Below, in pieces: positions 31,921 through 42,634 of a stretch of DNA of 64,000 nucleotides (the first letter of the stretch is position 1; the number at the start of each line of letters is the position of its first letter). The translations under genes and the position numbers were made by a program. Location: assembly GCF_029227915.1 (NCBI RefSeq), contig NC_079887.1:21573650-21637649 (forward strand), written 5' to 3'. The notes under the pieces are model-generated. The model did no database searches and had not been told where the DNA came from. It worked only from the letters and a program-made list of their open reading frames with translations. Source of the DNA: Hydractinia symbiolongicarpus. Lineage: Eukaryota > Cnidaria > Hydrozoa > Anthoathecata > Hydractiniidae.

Positions 31921-33216
31921 ATGCCAGCTCTAAACAGAAGACAACTTCTCAGTATTTGTTTACTTTACTTAAAAAATAGAAGAAAAAAGGTCAGTTTGAT
32001 GAAAGAGGCAATAACTATGTTATTGCATTACGAAGAAAAAAGAAGCATAATTGTTCGTCAATATTTGCTTCATATAGAAGCAATATTATTAATGTTACAA
32101 GAACATGAAGAAATTAAACGCCGAGAAGAAAGGAAAGCACGATCATGTCGAAGATTCTTGCGTAATACTGGATGGTGGGATCCGGTACGAGATACTTATA
32201 GCTCAGAAAGGTTTTACGAAACATTAAGGATGTCTCGCACGACATTCAACTACATTTTAGAACGCATACATGACAAGTTATTGAAAAAAACAGTCACAGA
32301 AGAATTTATAAATTGGCACGTGGTAATTACATTTTCACCATTGGAGAAATGTCTGGATTAGCAAAATCTACTGTTTGTGTAATTGTAAAAGAAACTTGCA
32401 GTGCAATAATAAATACATTGTGGGATGATACAGTTACAAAATACTTCCCAACCTCGAGTGATGACTTTGAAGAAAGCATGGCAAAATTTGGTGAAGAGTG
32501 GCAATTTCCATACGCTTTCGCTGCAGTAGATGGTTCTCATTTACCGATTAAATGTCCAAACGGTGGAGCTCAAGCTATGAAGCAATATTTCAACTTCAAA
32601 GGTTTTTACTCAATTGTGTTAATGGCACTTGTCGATGCTGAATACAGATTTATTTGGGCCTCAGTTGGTGCTCCCGGAAATACCCATGATTCCACATTAA
32701 TGCAATCAACAGAACTTTGGGATCGAATAGTTGCAGGAAAAGTTATTCCCAATATTGTTCAACAAGTTGAAAACGGCCCTTATCTTAGGAGACGGTGCCT
32801 TTCCATTGAGAACGTGGATAATGAAACCACACGGAGATGCAGTACTTCCGCATGACAAGAGGTATTTCAACTATAGACACAGTCGTGCTAGGCTTGTTAC
32901 AGAGGGTGCTTTTGGTAGACTTAAAAGCAGATTTAGAGTTCTCTTCAGAAAATGCGAAAGTAACAAAGAAACAGTGAAACTATGCGGATTAGCTTCTGTT
33001 GTATTACATAACCTATGTATTGAACTTGGAGACCTAGTCCCTAGAAAGTTCGATTTAACTCTAGACCACGCCTCAAACAAACGTTTGAGTCCTGAGGAAG
33101 TTAGAGATGTTCTTGCACTCAGAAACACGAAACAAAAGAATTTCGAAATCAGTAAAAAGTCTGCTTCCGCCGCTCTTACCAAAAGCTTTTGGAAAGAAAA
33201 AGAAGATTCTCAATAA
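31921..33216 (+). pseudogene. Harbinger transposase (HARBI1-like), frameshifted
   Basis: Three frames follow one another: 31921-32340 (N-terminus, GWWDPVRDTYSSERFYETLRMSR), about 32313-32800 (ARGNYIFTIGEMSGLAKSTV, AFAAVDGSHLPIKCP with the first catalytic Asp, GAPGNTHDSTL with the second) and about 32780-33216 (LGDGAFPLRTWIMKP, RARLVTEGAFGRLKSRFRVL with the Glu, VVLHNLCIE). Between the first two, roughly ten codons expected by family alignment are missing (after TVTEE). The second junction at GPYL is a one-base shift. Catalytic residues remain but the protein cannot be made. The same lesions occur in duplication copy 2. Confidence 0.88.
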
Positions 33217-33392
33217 CGCTACATGTAGTTTTCCTTTTTTTTTTTGTTTTTAATTTGTGAAGAAAGTAACAATGAAAACAAACATTTTGTCAAAAAAATT
33301 TTCGTCTTCATGTTCTTAGAAATAAAATATATTATAAAATATAAAATATAAAATCATTATTGTCCACGAGCATTTACCTCACAATCAATTAA

Positions 33393-34534
33393 TCAAGGAT
33401 AATTTGGATCCATCATCTGTGATGTATATGATTCCTGTTGTGTGTTGTCGTGTTGAGCATAACTTAAGGTTGCACTTGTAGGTCGCATGTTTGTCATGCC
33501 ATAGCGATACCCATATTCAGCAGGCGGTTGATTGTTGTTAACATGGGGATATGGTTGATACATAGGCTGAGCGGGAGGCTGTGGTTGTAAAAAATTTGTC
33601 ATTAACTGAAAGAAGGCGTTGTCTCTATCTGACTGTCTCTTGCTCTCTTCTTTTAAAAACTCCAAGATTTCTGTTGATGAATTTTCAGAAGATAGAGTTT
33701 TCAACGATTCAACTGTTTCTTTAATCTCTCCAAGAATATTTTCCGTTTTCATGGACTTTTTACGTACCGTTGGAGTTGGAACATATGATCTCCTCTTTTT
33801 CAAAGAAGAACCCCCAGATGATTCTGATGAATCGGGAGTGGATGAAGTCTCTCCACTGTCTGACTTCTCTGGGTCATCATCAATCTCTGCATCATTTTCG
33901 GTAGAAGAATCGATCTGTGAATGGCCTGGCTCAATGGATTGTTGTGGCTGACAATTATCCATTGAGCTTATCAAAGGGAGCAACTTGCCAAACCAATTTC
34001 CAAGTTCTTTATCTTCTTGGAATCTTTTAATTCCAGAAGCAGTTTTCACTTTCATGACTGCATTTCGGCAAATAGTAACACATCGTTTAAACTTCTGTCG
34101 TGTTTGTTTTACATCAAAAAGAAATTCTTCATTTCGTTCCTCACAGCGTTGTTTGATTTCCTGGATAACTTGGTCGTAGTATTGACTATTTTTCACATTT
34201 TTTACGTTGGTCATTAAAAGTTTCTCTTTGAATTTATCATTCTCGATGATAATGTCGATCAGATCGTCAACTTGGGCCTCAGGCTCTTTTTCAGTTGTTT
34301 TTTATCAAAAATATTCTCGTTGTTATCCTCATCTTCACTTGTATTATGCTCTTCTTCGTACTCATAGTCCTACAAAAAGCAAACGTTGATCGTGCATCAA
34401 AAAACATATATACAAACAAGTAAATAAATTCAATGTTTTCATCTTACATATTTTTCAATTTTATTTAAAGAAACTTGAAAAAAACTTAAAAAAATACTCA
34501 CAAGCTTCTCGTGGTCACCGACGTAGTCAGCCAT
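33393..34534 (-). pseudogene. Harbinger Myb/MADF-like DNA-binding protein, one frameshift
   Basis: Exon 1 34534-34502 (MADYVGDHEKL), intron with GTGAGT/AG, exon 2 from 34369 (acidic DYEYEEEHNTSEDEDNNEN). An A-run near 34303 shifts frame. Beyond it the main frame reads DDLIDIIIENDKFKEKLL, then MTNVKNVKN...FDVKQTRQKFKRCV and TASGIKRFQEDKELGNWFGKLLP, the trihelix/MADF-like domain of Harbinger partners, followed by a Ser/Pro/Gln-rich tail. The partner normally helps import or target the transposase. The A-run could also be a sequencing error. Confidence 0.8.
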
Positions 34535-34835
34535 TTTGAACGAGTGATTTGTTATGCTGAGGTAGCACTTTTTGATCAGATAACAATGGGATTTGGTGTT
34601 TTTTTTACACGACAAAAACAATGCCTTGCATAAAACAGGCCGAAGATCGACTGTATAAACCGATGCCGAACTTTTGCCTAACCTAAGTGGAAAGTTTGGC
34701 AAAATTTGATAGACTTAAATATTGAGGTCGACCTTAATAAAATGTTCAGTTTATACAGCCGCACTTTTGCCGAACTTAAATCATTTTTAAATTTTTTTGA
34801 GTTAGACGCGGCATAAAATCGGCCGTATAAACTAC

Positions 34836-36457
34836 GTCTTTGGGGAATTCGTGGTCATTATAAACGCCGAGCGGGTCCAGATCAAGTTGGTCTGCTTACT
34901 AACAGCGTCAAACTCAGTAGCTTTCCCTGCCCATGACACAAAGACTTCGGGAGATACAACAAACTCATTTTTTGTTATGGGAGGCAAACAACTGCAGGAT
35001 CTTGATGTACCTTCGATTTATGGTCTGTAAATTTTATCAGGATGTTTTCTTTTTTATCGTCCTTCTTTCTATTTTTATATTCCCAAAGGGTTAAATTCTA
35101 TGCGCGTTCTGTAAAAAGATGCAAATGCAGGTTATTAAATAATCTCGTACACAGGTATACTCTGACATTGATGCAATGTGACCGTCTAAAACCCAATAGC
35201 TTAACAACATTTCTGAGATCCTCGAACTCGAACATTACCCATATATGGGGGAAATGGGGAGATCCATTTGCTTTTCCTCCCTTTCCCCTGTCTTTAAAGA
35301 CTAGTTATATCTGCGATGTAGTTACTCCTATTCTCTTTTCCTGTTTCTTACACAGATCCAGATGACTGCTAGGAAAGACTGTTTGACATTGGGCTAGACT
35401 AGTGACTGTGGGAAAGACCACTGACGGTGGGAAAGACCATAGATTGTGAAGGCTTTTTGTTTTTGGTGACTGAAGAGTGTGTGTTCTTCATTGGTTAGGA
35501 TGGGTCTTCAATTGCAATCTCGAACGATTGATAACTCCTTCCAAAGAATGGAGCGTGGCAGATTTCGAACGATAAAAGTTGACTGGGTGGTGAAGTGAAT
35601 TACTTGTTTAAGTTCGAGACGGTACGCAATGGTTTTCTGGGTTGCCGCCGCTGGGTTCCAAGTCTACCTTTCTAAGCGGCGGTTTCTTGGTCAGCCCAAG
35701 CATTACGATACGATTTCTCAAGTGTTCATTCATGTCTAAGGTCAGAAACCTTTTTTGTTTCCAGGTTTGCTGCTTTTCATTCTTTGCCACAACCTTTCTA
35801 AGGGCTGGGTTCCAAGTCTATCTTTCTTAGCCCTGGGCTCTCTGTCAGTAGGTAAAATCAACAACGATACGAATTGTAGTTGTCGACTCTTTTTTTCCAA
35901 CGTTTAACAGTTATTGGTTTTGGCGGATGGTGTCAATGAATGTGCCTGGTGTCTTGCAGGAGGCAGGGGATGCTTACTCAAGGGCCCGCACCAGATCCCA
36001 AGCATGATTGAATTTCCCAATCTTCATGTTTATTTCAGTACATCCGAAATCCATTAGCTTTTCGATCATCCCTGTAAAGGGGAGAATAGAGAAGTTTTCC
36101 AGTGGTTTCTTATTCTTTGGAGAGAAACCTCCTTTTTTTTCATTAACATCTCTATCTTAAAAGGCTAGTTATATCTGCATTGCGATGTAGTTACTCCTAT
36201 TCTATTTATTGCATGCTTTTCTATTTGTGCAAGAGAAGTGTGGTTGTGATGATATCATCCATGGTCAATCCTGAAAAACATAACCCATCAGATGTTGCAA
36301 ATTCCACAAATGAAATAAGTGAAGACATATATAGTGCTTTGAACTAGCAGTTCTTCGAACTTTGCAATGCACAAAGAATTCGTCTCGGACTTGGTTTTTA
36401 TTGAGAAGATTAACAAAATTATTGAAGATATTATTTGGGTTTGTCTGTTCAGTATTC
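34836..36457. other. Non-coding DNA with internal repeats
   Basis: GACTAGTTATATCTGCGATG with GTAGTTACTCCTATTC (about 35296-35330) recurs near 36160-36205. GGGTTCCAAGTCTACCTTTCT (35652) recurs at 35811. No protein domain is seen. Confidence 0.5.
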
Positions 36458-36504
36458 ATATTACTGTGGAAAGTTTATCATTTCTTGAACATGATAGTTT
36501 AGTA

Positions 36505-36541
36505 GGCGACGTTTCAGGAGATCCTTCTCCCATCATCGGGC
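36505..36541 (-). ncRNA. Hammerhead-like ribozyme core (left arm)
   Basis: Minus strand: CCGATGA, helix II GGAGA-AGGA-TCTCC, then TGAAACGTC. The core matches C-U-G-A-N-G-A ... G-A-A-A except that U4 is C. Helix III could only be AC/GT. The same strand as the retroelement. Activity is doubtful. Confidence 0.45.
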
Positions 36542-36646
36542 AAAGTAAAATGATGTTGAGCATGTATTTATATAATTGCAGAGGATCGAAATTCATAAAA
36601 ATTAACCAATCAGAAACGAGCTAATAATTACAGTTAATTACGGTAT

Positions 36647-38030
36647 TTAATTTCTTTTTGTTTCGCCTATATACACTGAATCACAATCTTTACACGGGAT
36701 TTCGTAAACAACATTGCTTTGTTCTTTCAGGTTTATTTTGTCTTTTGGTTTAGACAACGTGCTTCTTAGGGTGCCTTTAAGGTTAAGAATGCATTTGATC
36801 TTGTGTTGCATTAAAATTTGACGAAGGATCTCGCTGGTACCTGTTACGAAGGGTAGGAATGCTGATGCGAGAATTTCTTCTGATGTTTCCTTGTTGTCTC
36901 CGTTGCATGTTCTCTTCATTTTATTTTCTACTTGCGTGATTACTTTATGACTATCCATTTGCGATTAATGCATTTCTTACACGTCGAATTTCTTCTTTCC
37001 TCTCCTGTTTGTCACTGACTACGCTGTTGGCACGATTTAGTAATAAAAATATGACACTTTCCTTGCAAAATTTCTGATGGTTTGATTCGAAGTTAAGGTA
37101 CTGGTCAGTGTGTGTTTGTTTACGATACACTGAAACTGAAATGAAAACATTCTTGCGTTTGACAAAAGTGTCCAGGAAAGCGATACTTCCATCGTGTTCA
37201 AGCTCAACAGTCTATTTGATTTGTCGATTTAGGCCGTTGATGTGTTCATGACACTCTTCTAGATGACATCTTTTGATTACGGCGAATACGTCGTCAACAA
37301 ACCTTTTCCAAACCTTTGGACGACTATATTTCTGCGACTACTAATGATACAGGGCCTCCCATGGCAACTCCGTCTGTTTGAGTGTAGAAGTTCTTATTAA
37401 ACAGATACCATGTTTTGGTTAGAACAAATTCGACCAAACGCAGAAAATCCCGTACTGGACTCTTCGTCTTTTCACCGAATGCAGCGTCGTTTTTAATAAG
37501 GTCTTTAATAATGTTTAAGGTGTCTTTTATGGGAACATTTGTGTAGAGTGATGTGACATCAAATGATACCATGCATTCGTCGTCTGCTATCTTTATTTAT
37601 CTGATGTATTCCGAAAATTCTTTTGATTTTTTTTGTGGTCACTTGTTGTAAATTTGCTGAGGATGGAAGCAACAAATTTTGATAGGTTGTATAACGGTGT
37701 TCCAGTGCAGGAGGCTATTGGTCGAATTGAATTTTTTTGTTTATGAATTTTTGGTAGTCCGTAAAATCGCGGTGGTGGTCCGTCACAAGGTTTCTGTCGG
37801 TAATACTGCTTATCGTCGATGTATTCTTTTCTCTTCAACTCCATTAAGATGTTCCTCGCTTCTCGTTTGATGACTTTTGTAGGATTTTTCTTGAGAAGTT
37901 TGTAAGGCTCGTTGTTGATGTGTTCGTTGCACTTGTTGATGTATTCAGGTGTATTCATGATAACCGATGTTCTCCCTTTGTCTGCCGGTCGGATTATGAT
38001 GTCTTTGTCCTTCCTTAGACCAACACACAC
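36647..38030 (-). pseudogene. Penelope-like RT with truncated GIY-YIG endonuclease
   Basis: Minus-strand order: IIIRPADKG, YGLPKIHK, SIRPIASCTGTPLYNLSKF (38030-37593); SFDVTSLYTNVP, FYTQTDGVAMGGPVS (37572-37324); KRFVDDVFAVIKRCH with the catalytic VDD, AFLDTFVKRK, YRKQTHTDQYLNF (about 37320-37000); VVYEIPCKDCDSVYIGETKRN, the start of a GIY-YIG domain (36958-36647), cut off before its Arg/Glu residues. At least one frameshift and several stops occur. The RT would copy RNA from a DNA nick made by the endonuclease. Confidence 0.88.
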
Positions 38031-38137
38031 TGCAGTACCTTAACTTCGAATCAAACAGCTCGTTTCTGATTGATTAATTTTTATGAATTTTGATCCTCTG
38101 CAATTATATAAATACATTCTCAACATCATTTTACTTT

Positions 38138-38174
38138 GCCCGATGATGGGAGAAGGATCTCTCGAAACGTCGCC
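38138..38174 (+). ncRNA. Hammerhead-like ribozyme core (right arm)
   Basis: Plus strand: CCGATGA, GGGAGA-AGGA-TCTC, then CGAAACGTC. Same U4-to-C change as in the left arm, with the opposite orientation. Confidence 0.45.
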
Positions 38175-38221
38175 TGCTAAACTATCATGTTCAAGAAATG
38201 ATAAACTTTCCACAGTAATAT

Positions 38222-39659
38222 TCACAACATGGCCGCTAAGAAAAGGTACAATTGTTCTAACTTCAGTGACTACTTGCAGAGAACTTTTTTGCTTGTGCTT
38301 ACCAGCATCTGGTGACATTATGTTGACAAGGATACGTTGCATAATGGCGTTAGTTTGGTTGTCATACGTTTCATTCTCAACAGCTTTTTAAGTCAAGTCG
38401 AGGCAGAATCGACTGTGATTCATCTTTTTCAAAATCCATTGATTCTATTTTATTATTATTATATATTGATTCTATATTAATATTATTATTCATATTTACA
38501 CAGGTTGACTACGTTAGAATATATACATATCTGTTATCATTGCAGGACCTGTATAAAAATAAATAAAAAGCTAAAAAAGATCATAAATAATTTTGTTTCG
38601 AAGAGGCATAGTTGTTAAGTGCAGCACTCTTGACTGATTACCATTTATGCTTAGAAATATACCGTTTAAAATTGACAAAAGATTTTTCATTTCGTACATC
38701 CAAGTTCAGTGTATTGAACAATTGTGCACCATAGTAGCTCGTAGTCGTAGTCTGGATATGTTTTCATTGTGTCATCTGTTTTACATTGTACGGGCTTGTC
38801 TTAAATCCAAGAATATGGTTTTCGTAACTTATGAGTAACGGTTACATTTTATTTGCCATCTTCTTGATCCACTTGTGTGTGTCTCCCAAGTGACGATGTA
38901 AGTTAAACTTTTCTTCGTTGTACTTTGGGCATATTTTCTTTTCTTTCTGATGTATAGTAGAACAACAACAAAACAAAGAATACAATAAATAAAACAAACT
39001 TCGCACAGTGTTTCCTTACTCAATAAAAAGGTAAGCGTGTAGGTAATACCTTATAGGGCTGCTTTCATTTAACAGCTTGTCACCCAGTTCACCAGTCGTT
39101 TCTTAACTAAAATATTATACGTTGAGATATATGTAAATGTTGAACTGAAATCACATAATTGACATCGTTGATGTTTTTTCTAGGTGATAGCAATCGTCAC
39201 GATTTTTTCGGAGGACATAATTTGGAAATAAAAATTACTACCAACAAAGTGATTATCAAACTCATAAAAAATGGGTAGTTTCTATTTTAGTTTAAGGTAT
39301 TAGTCACAACAGGGTACTAGTGGGACTTACTGAAACTAACCGGTTTACTTACCGTTTCGTTGGAGCTTGCCACAAATTTCTTAATTTTTACCTCCGTCAG
39401 CCAGGTAAAAACGTGCCATTGGAGGACTAACTTCGCAAAAACCAATATTGGTCCACAACACCACTATGTACTGCAAAACATCCATAACAAGTCTCTCTTG
39501 GTTATCACAGTTCAAAAATTAGTTCAGGACCACCTTCATCGAATCTAATTGGATGTCTTTAAAATTACCATAAGCATACTCAATTATGCTACATCGAAGG
39601 GTGTGGCATCAAAATTAATTTCAGTCCATTAATTTTAACTACTTTGTGTTTGAAGACTT
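38222..39659. other. Non-coding DNA within duplication copy 1
   Basis: AT-rich with TTATTATTATA-type simple sequence near 38450. Short open frames show no domain. Same content at 51739-53176. Confidence 0.4.
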
Positions 39660-40200
39660 TTAGGGGCGAAATACACATTGCCGTTTTCTTCTTTGTCTAG
39701 TACTCGCTTTACCAGCTGCACGCACGACAATCTTCTGGATAATATAGTCGAGATACCCAAACGAATTTTTCTCCTTCACAGGCTTCGCAACAAATCGTTT
39801 TGTAGGCTTAGAATAGAAAACTTTAAATAACGGCTTCATTGTGCCTTCCTGGTGTATTTGAACTTTCTACAAAGCAATGCGTAAACTTATCACTGCATTA
39901 TTACATGTAACAAATATTATTCTAAAGTGTTCCACTCACCTGTGCCCTGTTACAGTTATAATTGTGGTCAAGAATTGCAAGTTGCGCTCCAGCCACCATT
40001 TTTCCATGCCAAAAAACGAGCTTTGAAGTACCTAATCTTTAGAAGCATGGAAAACTTCCAAAATGGTTCTATGAATTTGCTCATTCATTTGTTCTAGGTC
40101 CTTTACTAACGTTGTTGCGTTAGAATTTTAATTAATGACGTGTGAGGAGGTGATCCCATTTTCAGTTACTCCGCCTCTCTTCGCCTGTCAGTTGGTCGTG
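39660..40200 (-). pseudogene. Second, degenerate fragment of the 28.4-29.1 kb transposase-like family
   Basis: Minus strand: VKDLEQMNEQIHRTILEVFHA and, after a frame change, QLAILDHNYNCNRAQ, then a GTGAGT donor; after an intron the frame resumes at about 39870 with VQIHQEGTMKPLFKVFYSKP, RFVAKPVKEKNSFGYL to a stop near 39665. Order and motifs parallel 29114-28405. Several stops make it dead. Confidence 0.6.
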
Positions 40201-41262
40201 GTCACACTTGGTGTAGAAAGTGTTATGTACAAACACGTGTCTATTTGCAGTGATATGTAAAACTGAAATGAATGTGGCATGAATCGAACTGGTGTATTAC
40301 TTTCTTGAATCTCTGATCAGTGCGCATTAACGTTTTGATTGACGCATGACGATCTGTTGACACGACACGAATATTAAGATTCAAATTATTATATGAAAGA
40401 ACATACAAAATTTACAATAAAATACACGAAGCTTTTCGTAAATAAAACTTTGCATCGTCAGGTAAGTAGTACAATAAAGCCACTATATATATAATATTTT
40501 TTTTGCTGAAACTCTCAAAGGACTGTGAATAATGAGATGAGGAGAATAGAAAATAAAAATACAATTACGTCGTAATAAGAAATTAAGAAAAGAGGTTACT
40601 TCCTGTAAAAAGATTGCTTTTTTTAAGTAACTGGTTTCATTAAAAGTTAAAAAATATAGAAATAATGTTATGGCACTAACTTTTAAATGAACTATGTTAA
40701 ATAGAAGTACATTGTTTGTGGAAGTATCAATTGCTGACACAGTACTGTAGGGTGGCCAAGTGTATTGCACTGGCCGTCAACAGCAAGTGTTCCTTACGCC
40801 AAACAAGGTCAATCTCAGGAAAGATATAATTACCATGATGCTCAAAATATATCTGATTGGATAAGAACCGTAATTTTAGCAATTCTGTGAATTTGTGTAA
40901 TTTCGAGAAGCTAGCTTCGCTGCAACAGCTATCAACAAATTCCCTGCTCCCTTTGTTCCGTTTAACTCTTTGTAATTATAACCTGAATTATTAAACTAAG
41001 TGTTAGTGATTTGATTTTAAAGTTGTCGATATTTAATATACTTTTACGTACCTTTTGAACAAGTGAAGTTCAAAGCCAACTGAGTTCCAGTGTTTTTTAC
41101 TTCGGTGGTCTGTGACGATTCAATAAACGCTTCTCAATTTGTACATTTAATTTATTAATTTTAACAACTGCGATTCATATGCTAGGAAAACCGATTGTTT
41201 TTGTAACGGTTCTTTGCAGTTAAAGGGGGACTGTCTTCCAATGTGCAGCAGTCACTAACCCC
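40201..41262. other. Non-coding DNA and the duplication junction
   Basis: No gene seen. 41258-41262 (ACCCC) is the extra sequence between the two duplication copies; CTAACCCCAG occurs twice across the junction. Confidence 0.5.
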
Positions 41263-41924
41263 AGCCTAACCCCAGTTTTGACAACCACCGTCCCTGTAGA
41301 CAAGATACTTCAGTGCAGATTGCTGTATTGTAAACCTTTTTCATTAGTAAAACATACAAAGATAAACAAAATTAATGTAAAAATATTAACATTACAGTGC
41401 GCAGTACGTTCAACAAACCTAAGTTTTCCGTTTGTTAGTCAGCTGATACCTTTAGTTAGCTTTTTGAATTTTAGGACAAACACATTAGTTACGCCCCAGG
41501 GTAAACATTAATTATTCAACAAAATATAAGCAAATATGGTGGCTAGGTTTTGTTTTAAAAAAGCAGTAAAATTTAGAACTTAGGGAATTTGAGATTTTTC
41601 TTGGAAATTACGAGTCTGCTTGGAACACTGGAGAGTGACATAAAAACTAAACGTCTGAAAAAATCAAAGTTCTTACTATTTGTGATTTCAAATCCACTTC
41701 AAACATTGTCCTTTATTTTATACTTTCAACTTTACTAATTTACTTCTAGCTCTAGTTACCACTTCTTGCTTCACTTCTTGGACTTTTCTTTCTCTGAATT
41801 ACATTTTGCACTTTTTTAAGGACGCAAGGACCGTTCTTTTGTTGTTGTTGTCTTCGCTGTCGAGGGATAGCATTTTTGCCAAAACTTTTTTAATCAACTT
41901 CTTTTTAAAGTTTTCCTAACAATC

Positions 41925-42634
41925 TAGGTCAAGTATTCATATTCAACAAACCGGTTATTGGGCTTGGAGTTAGCGACTCGACAAAGCGGAATTTTTTCGC
42001 CTTCCTCGTCCTTTGTGCACTTCCATAATAGAGTTATAAATAAAATCATTAATTAGCAAATATAAGGATAAAATAAAAAAACTTTTTTAAAATACTGACA
42101 TCGCTTATTTTTGGGAAATCTGAGTATTCTTGCCTGTTCAACGTTGATGTTATGGTCCAATATTGCTAGTTGAGTCCCAGCAATCATCTTCTCTATTCTA
42201 AAGTAGGCGGCTTTGGGGAGGTAACGAATCTTCAGGGCATGAAAAACCTCCAGTAGGGTGGTGTGGATTTGCGCCGTCATTTGCCGTAGATCTTTTACCA
42301 ACACTGTTTGGTTAATGATTTTCACCAATTTCTCGTGCACTGCCGAATCCATTACGAGCCACTCTTTGCGAAGTGCTTCTTCTTCTGATAATGTAGAGTG
42401 ATCGCATTTTTTGTAATATTTATTTTGTACGCGCACATGCCCGTTGACTGTATGGTGGACTGCTAAAGTAAATGGCTCTGCCAGGTTTTTCGTTAACGAT
42501 AAAGTTGCGATCGACCGATATAAATGGTTCATGATGCACGATGCCCCTCTGGCAAGTGTCTTTAGATCTATAGTGATATACTGGCTTAAGACAGTGCCAT
42601 TGCCTGTCCATTTCATGTGCAGAGCTTGAAACAC
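41925..42634 (-). pseudogene. Transposase-like C-terminal fragment (duplication copy 2)
   Basis: Identical in protein to 28405-29114, with the same IAGTQLAILDHN motif and the same missing N-terminus. Confidence 0.55.

Larger units (their letters stand above)
31773..34835 (+). mobile_element. Harbinger-type DNA transposon, inactive
   Basis: Terminal inverted repeats of about 40 bp (31773-31812 and 34796-34835; GTAGTTTATACGGCCG at the ends), extended inward by a TTTAAGTTCGGCA block. The two genes are convergent: a DDE_4 transposase (+) and a Myb/MADF-like protein (-), the usual Harbinger pair. I could not define the 3-bp target duplication. Confidence 0.88.
36458..38221 (-). mobile_element. 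Penelope-like retroelement between inverted repeats
   Basis: Arms 36458-36622 and 38057-38221 are about 95% identical inverted repeats of 165 bp enclosing a minus-strand Penelope-like coding region. Each arm contains a hammerhead-like core. Penelope-like elements are known to carry flanking repeats and hammerhead motifs. Confidence 0.78.
27743..41257. repeat. 13.5-kb tandem duplication, copy 1
   Basis: Matches 41263-54774 with an offset of 13520 bp (13517 bp after about 37.9 kb). Long stretches are identical, including all pseudogene lesions. It begins inside a 3'-end fragment of the RLE-USP family (GGAGCCTAACCCCAG...CAGATTGCTGTATTG). Confidence 0.97.

Noticed and set aside
31773-34835. A 3-bp Harbinger target duplication
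   Set aside because: Flanks (TTTGGC and GTCTTT around the GTAG...CTAC ends) do not show a clear 3-bp repeat, so I left it undefined.
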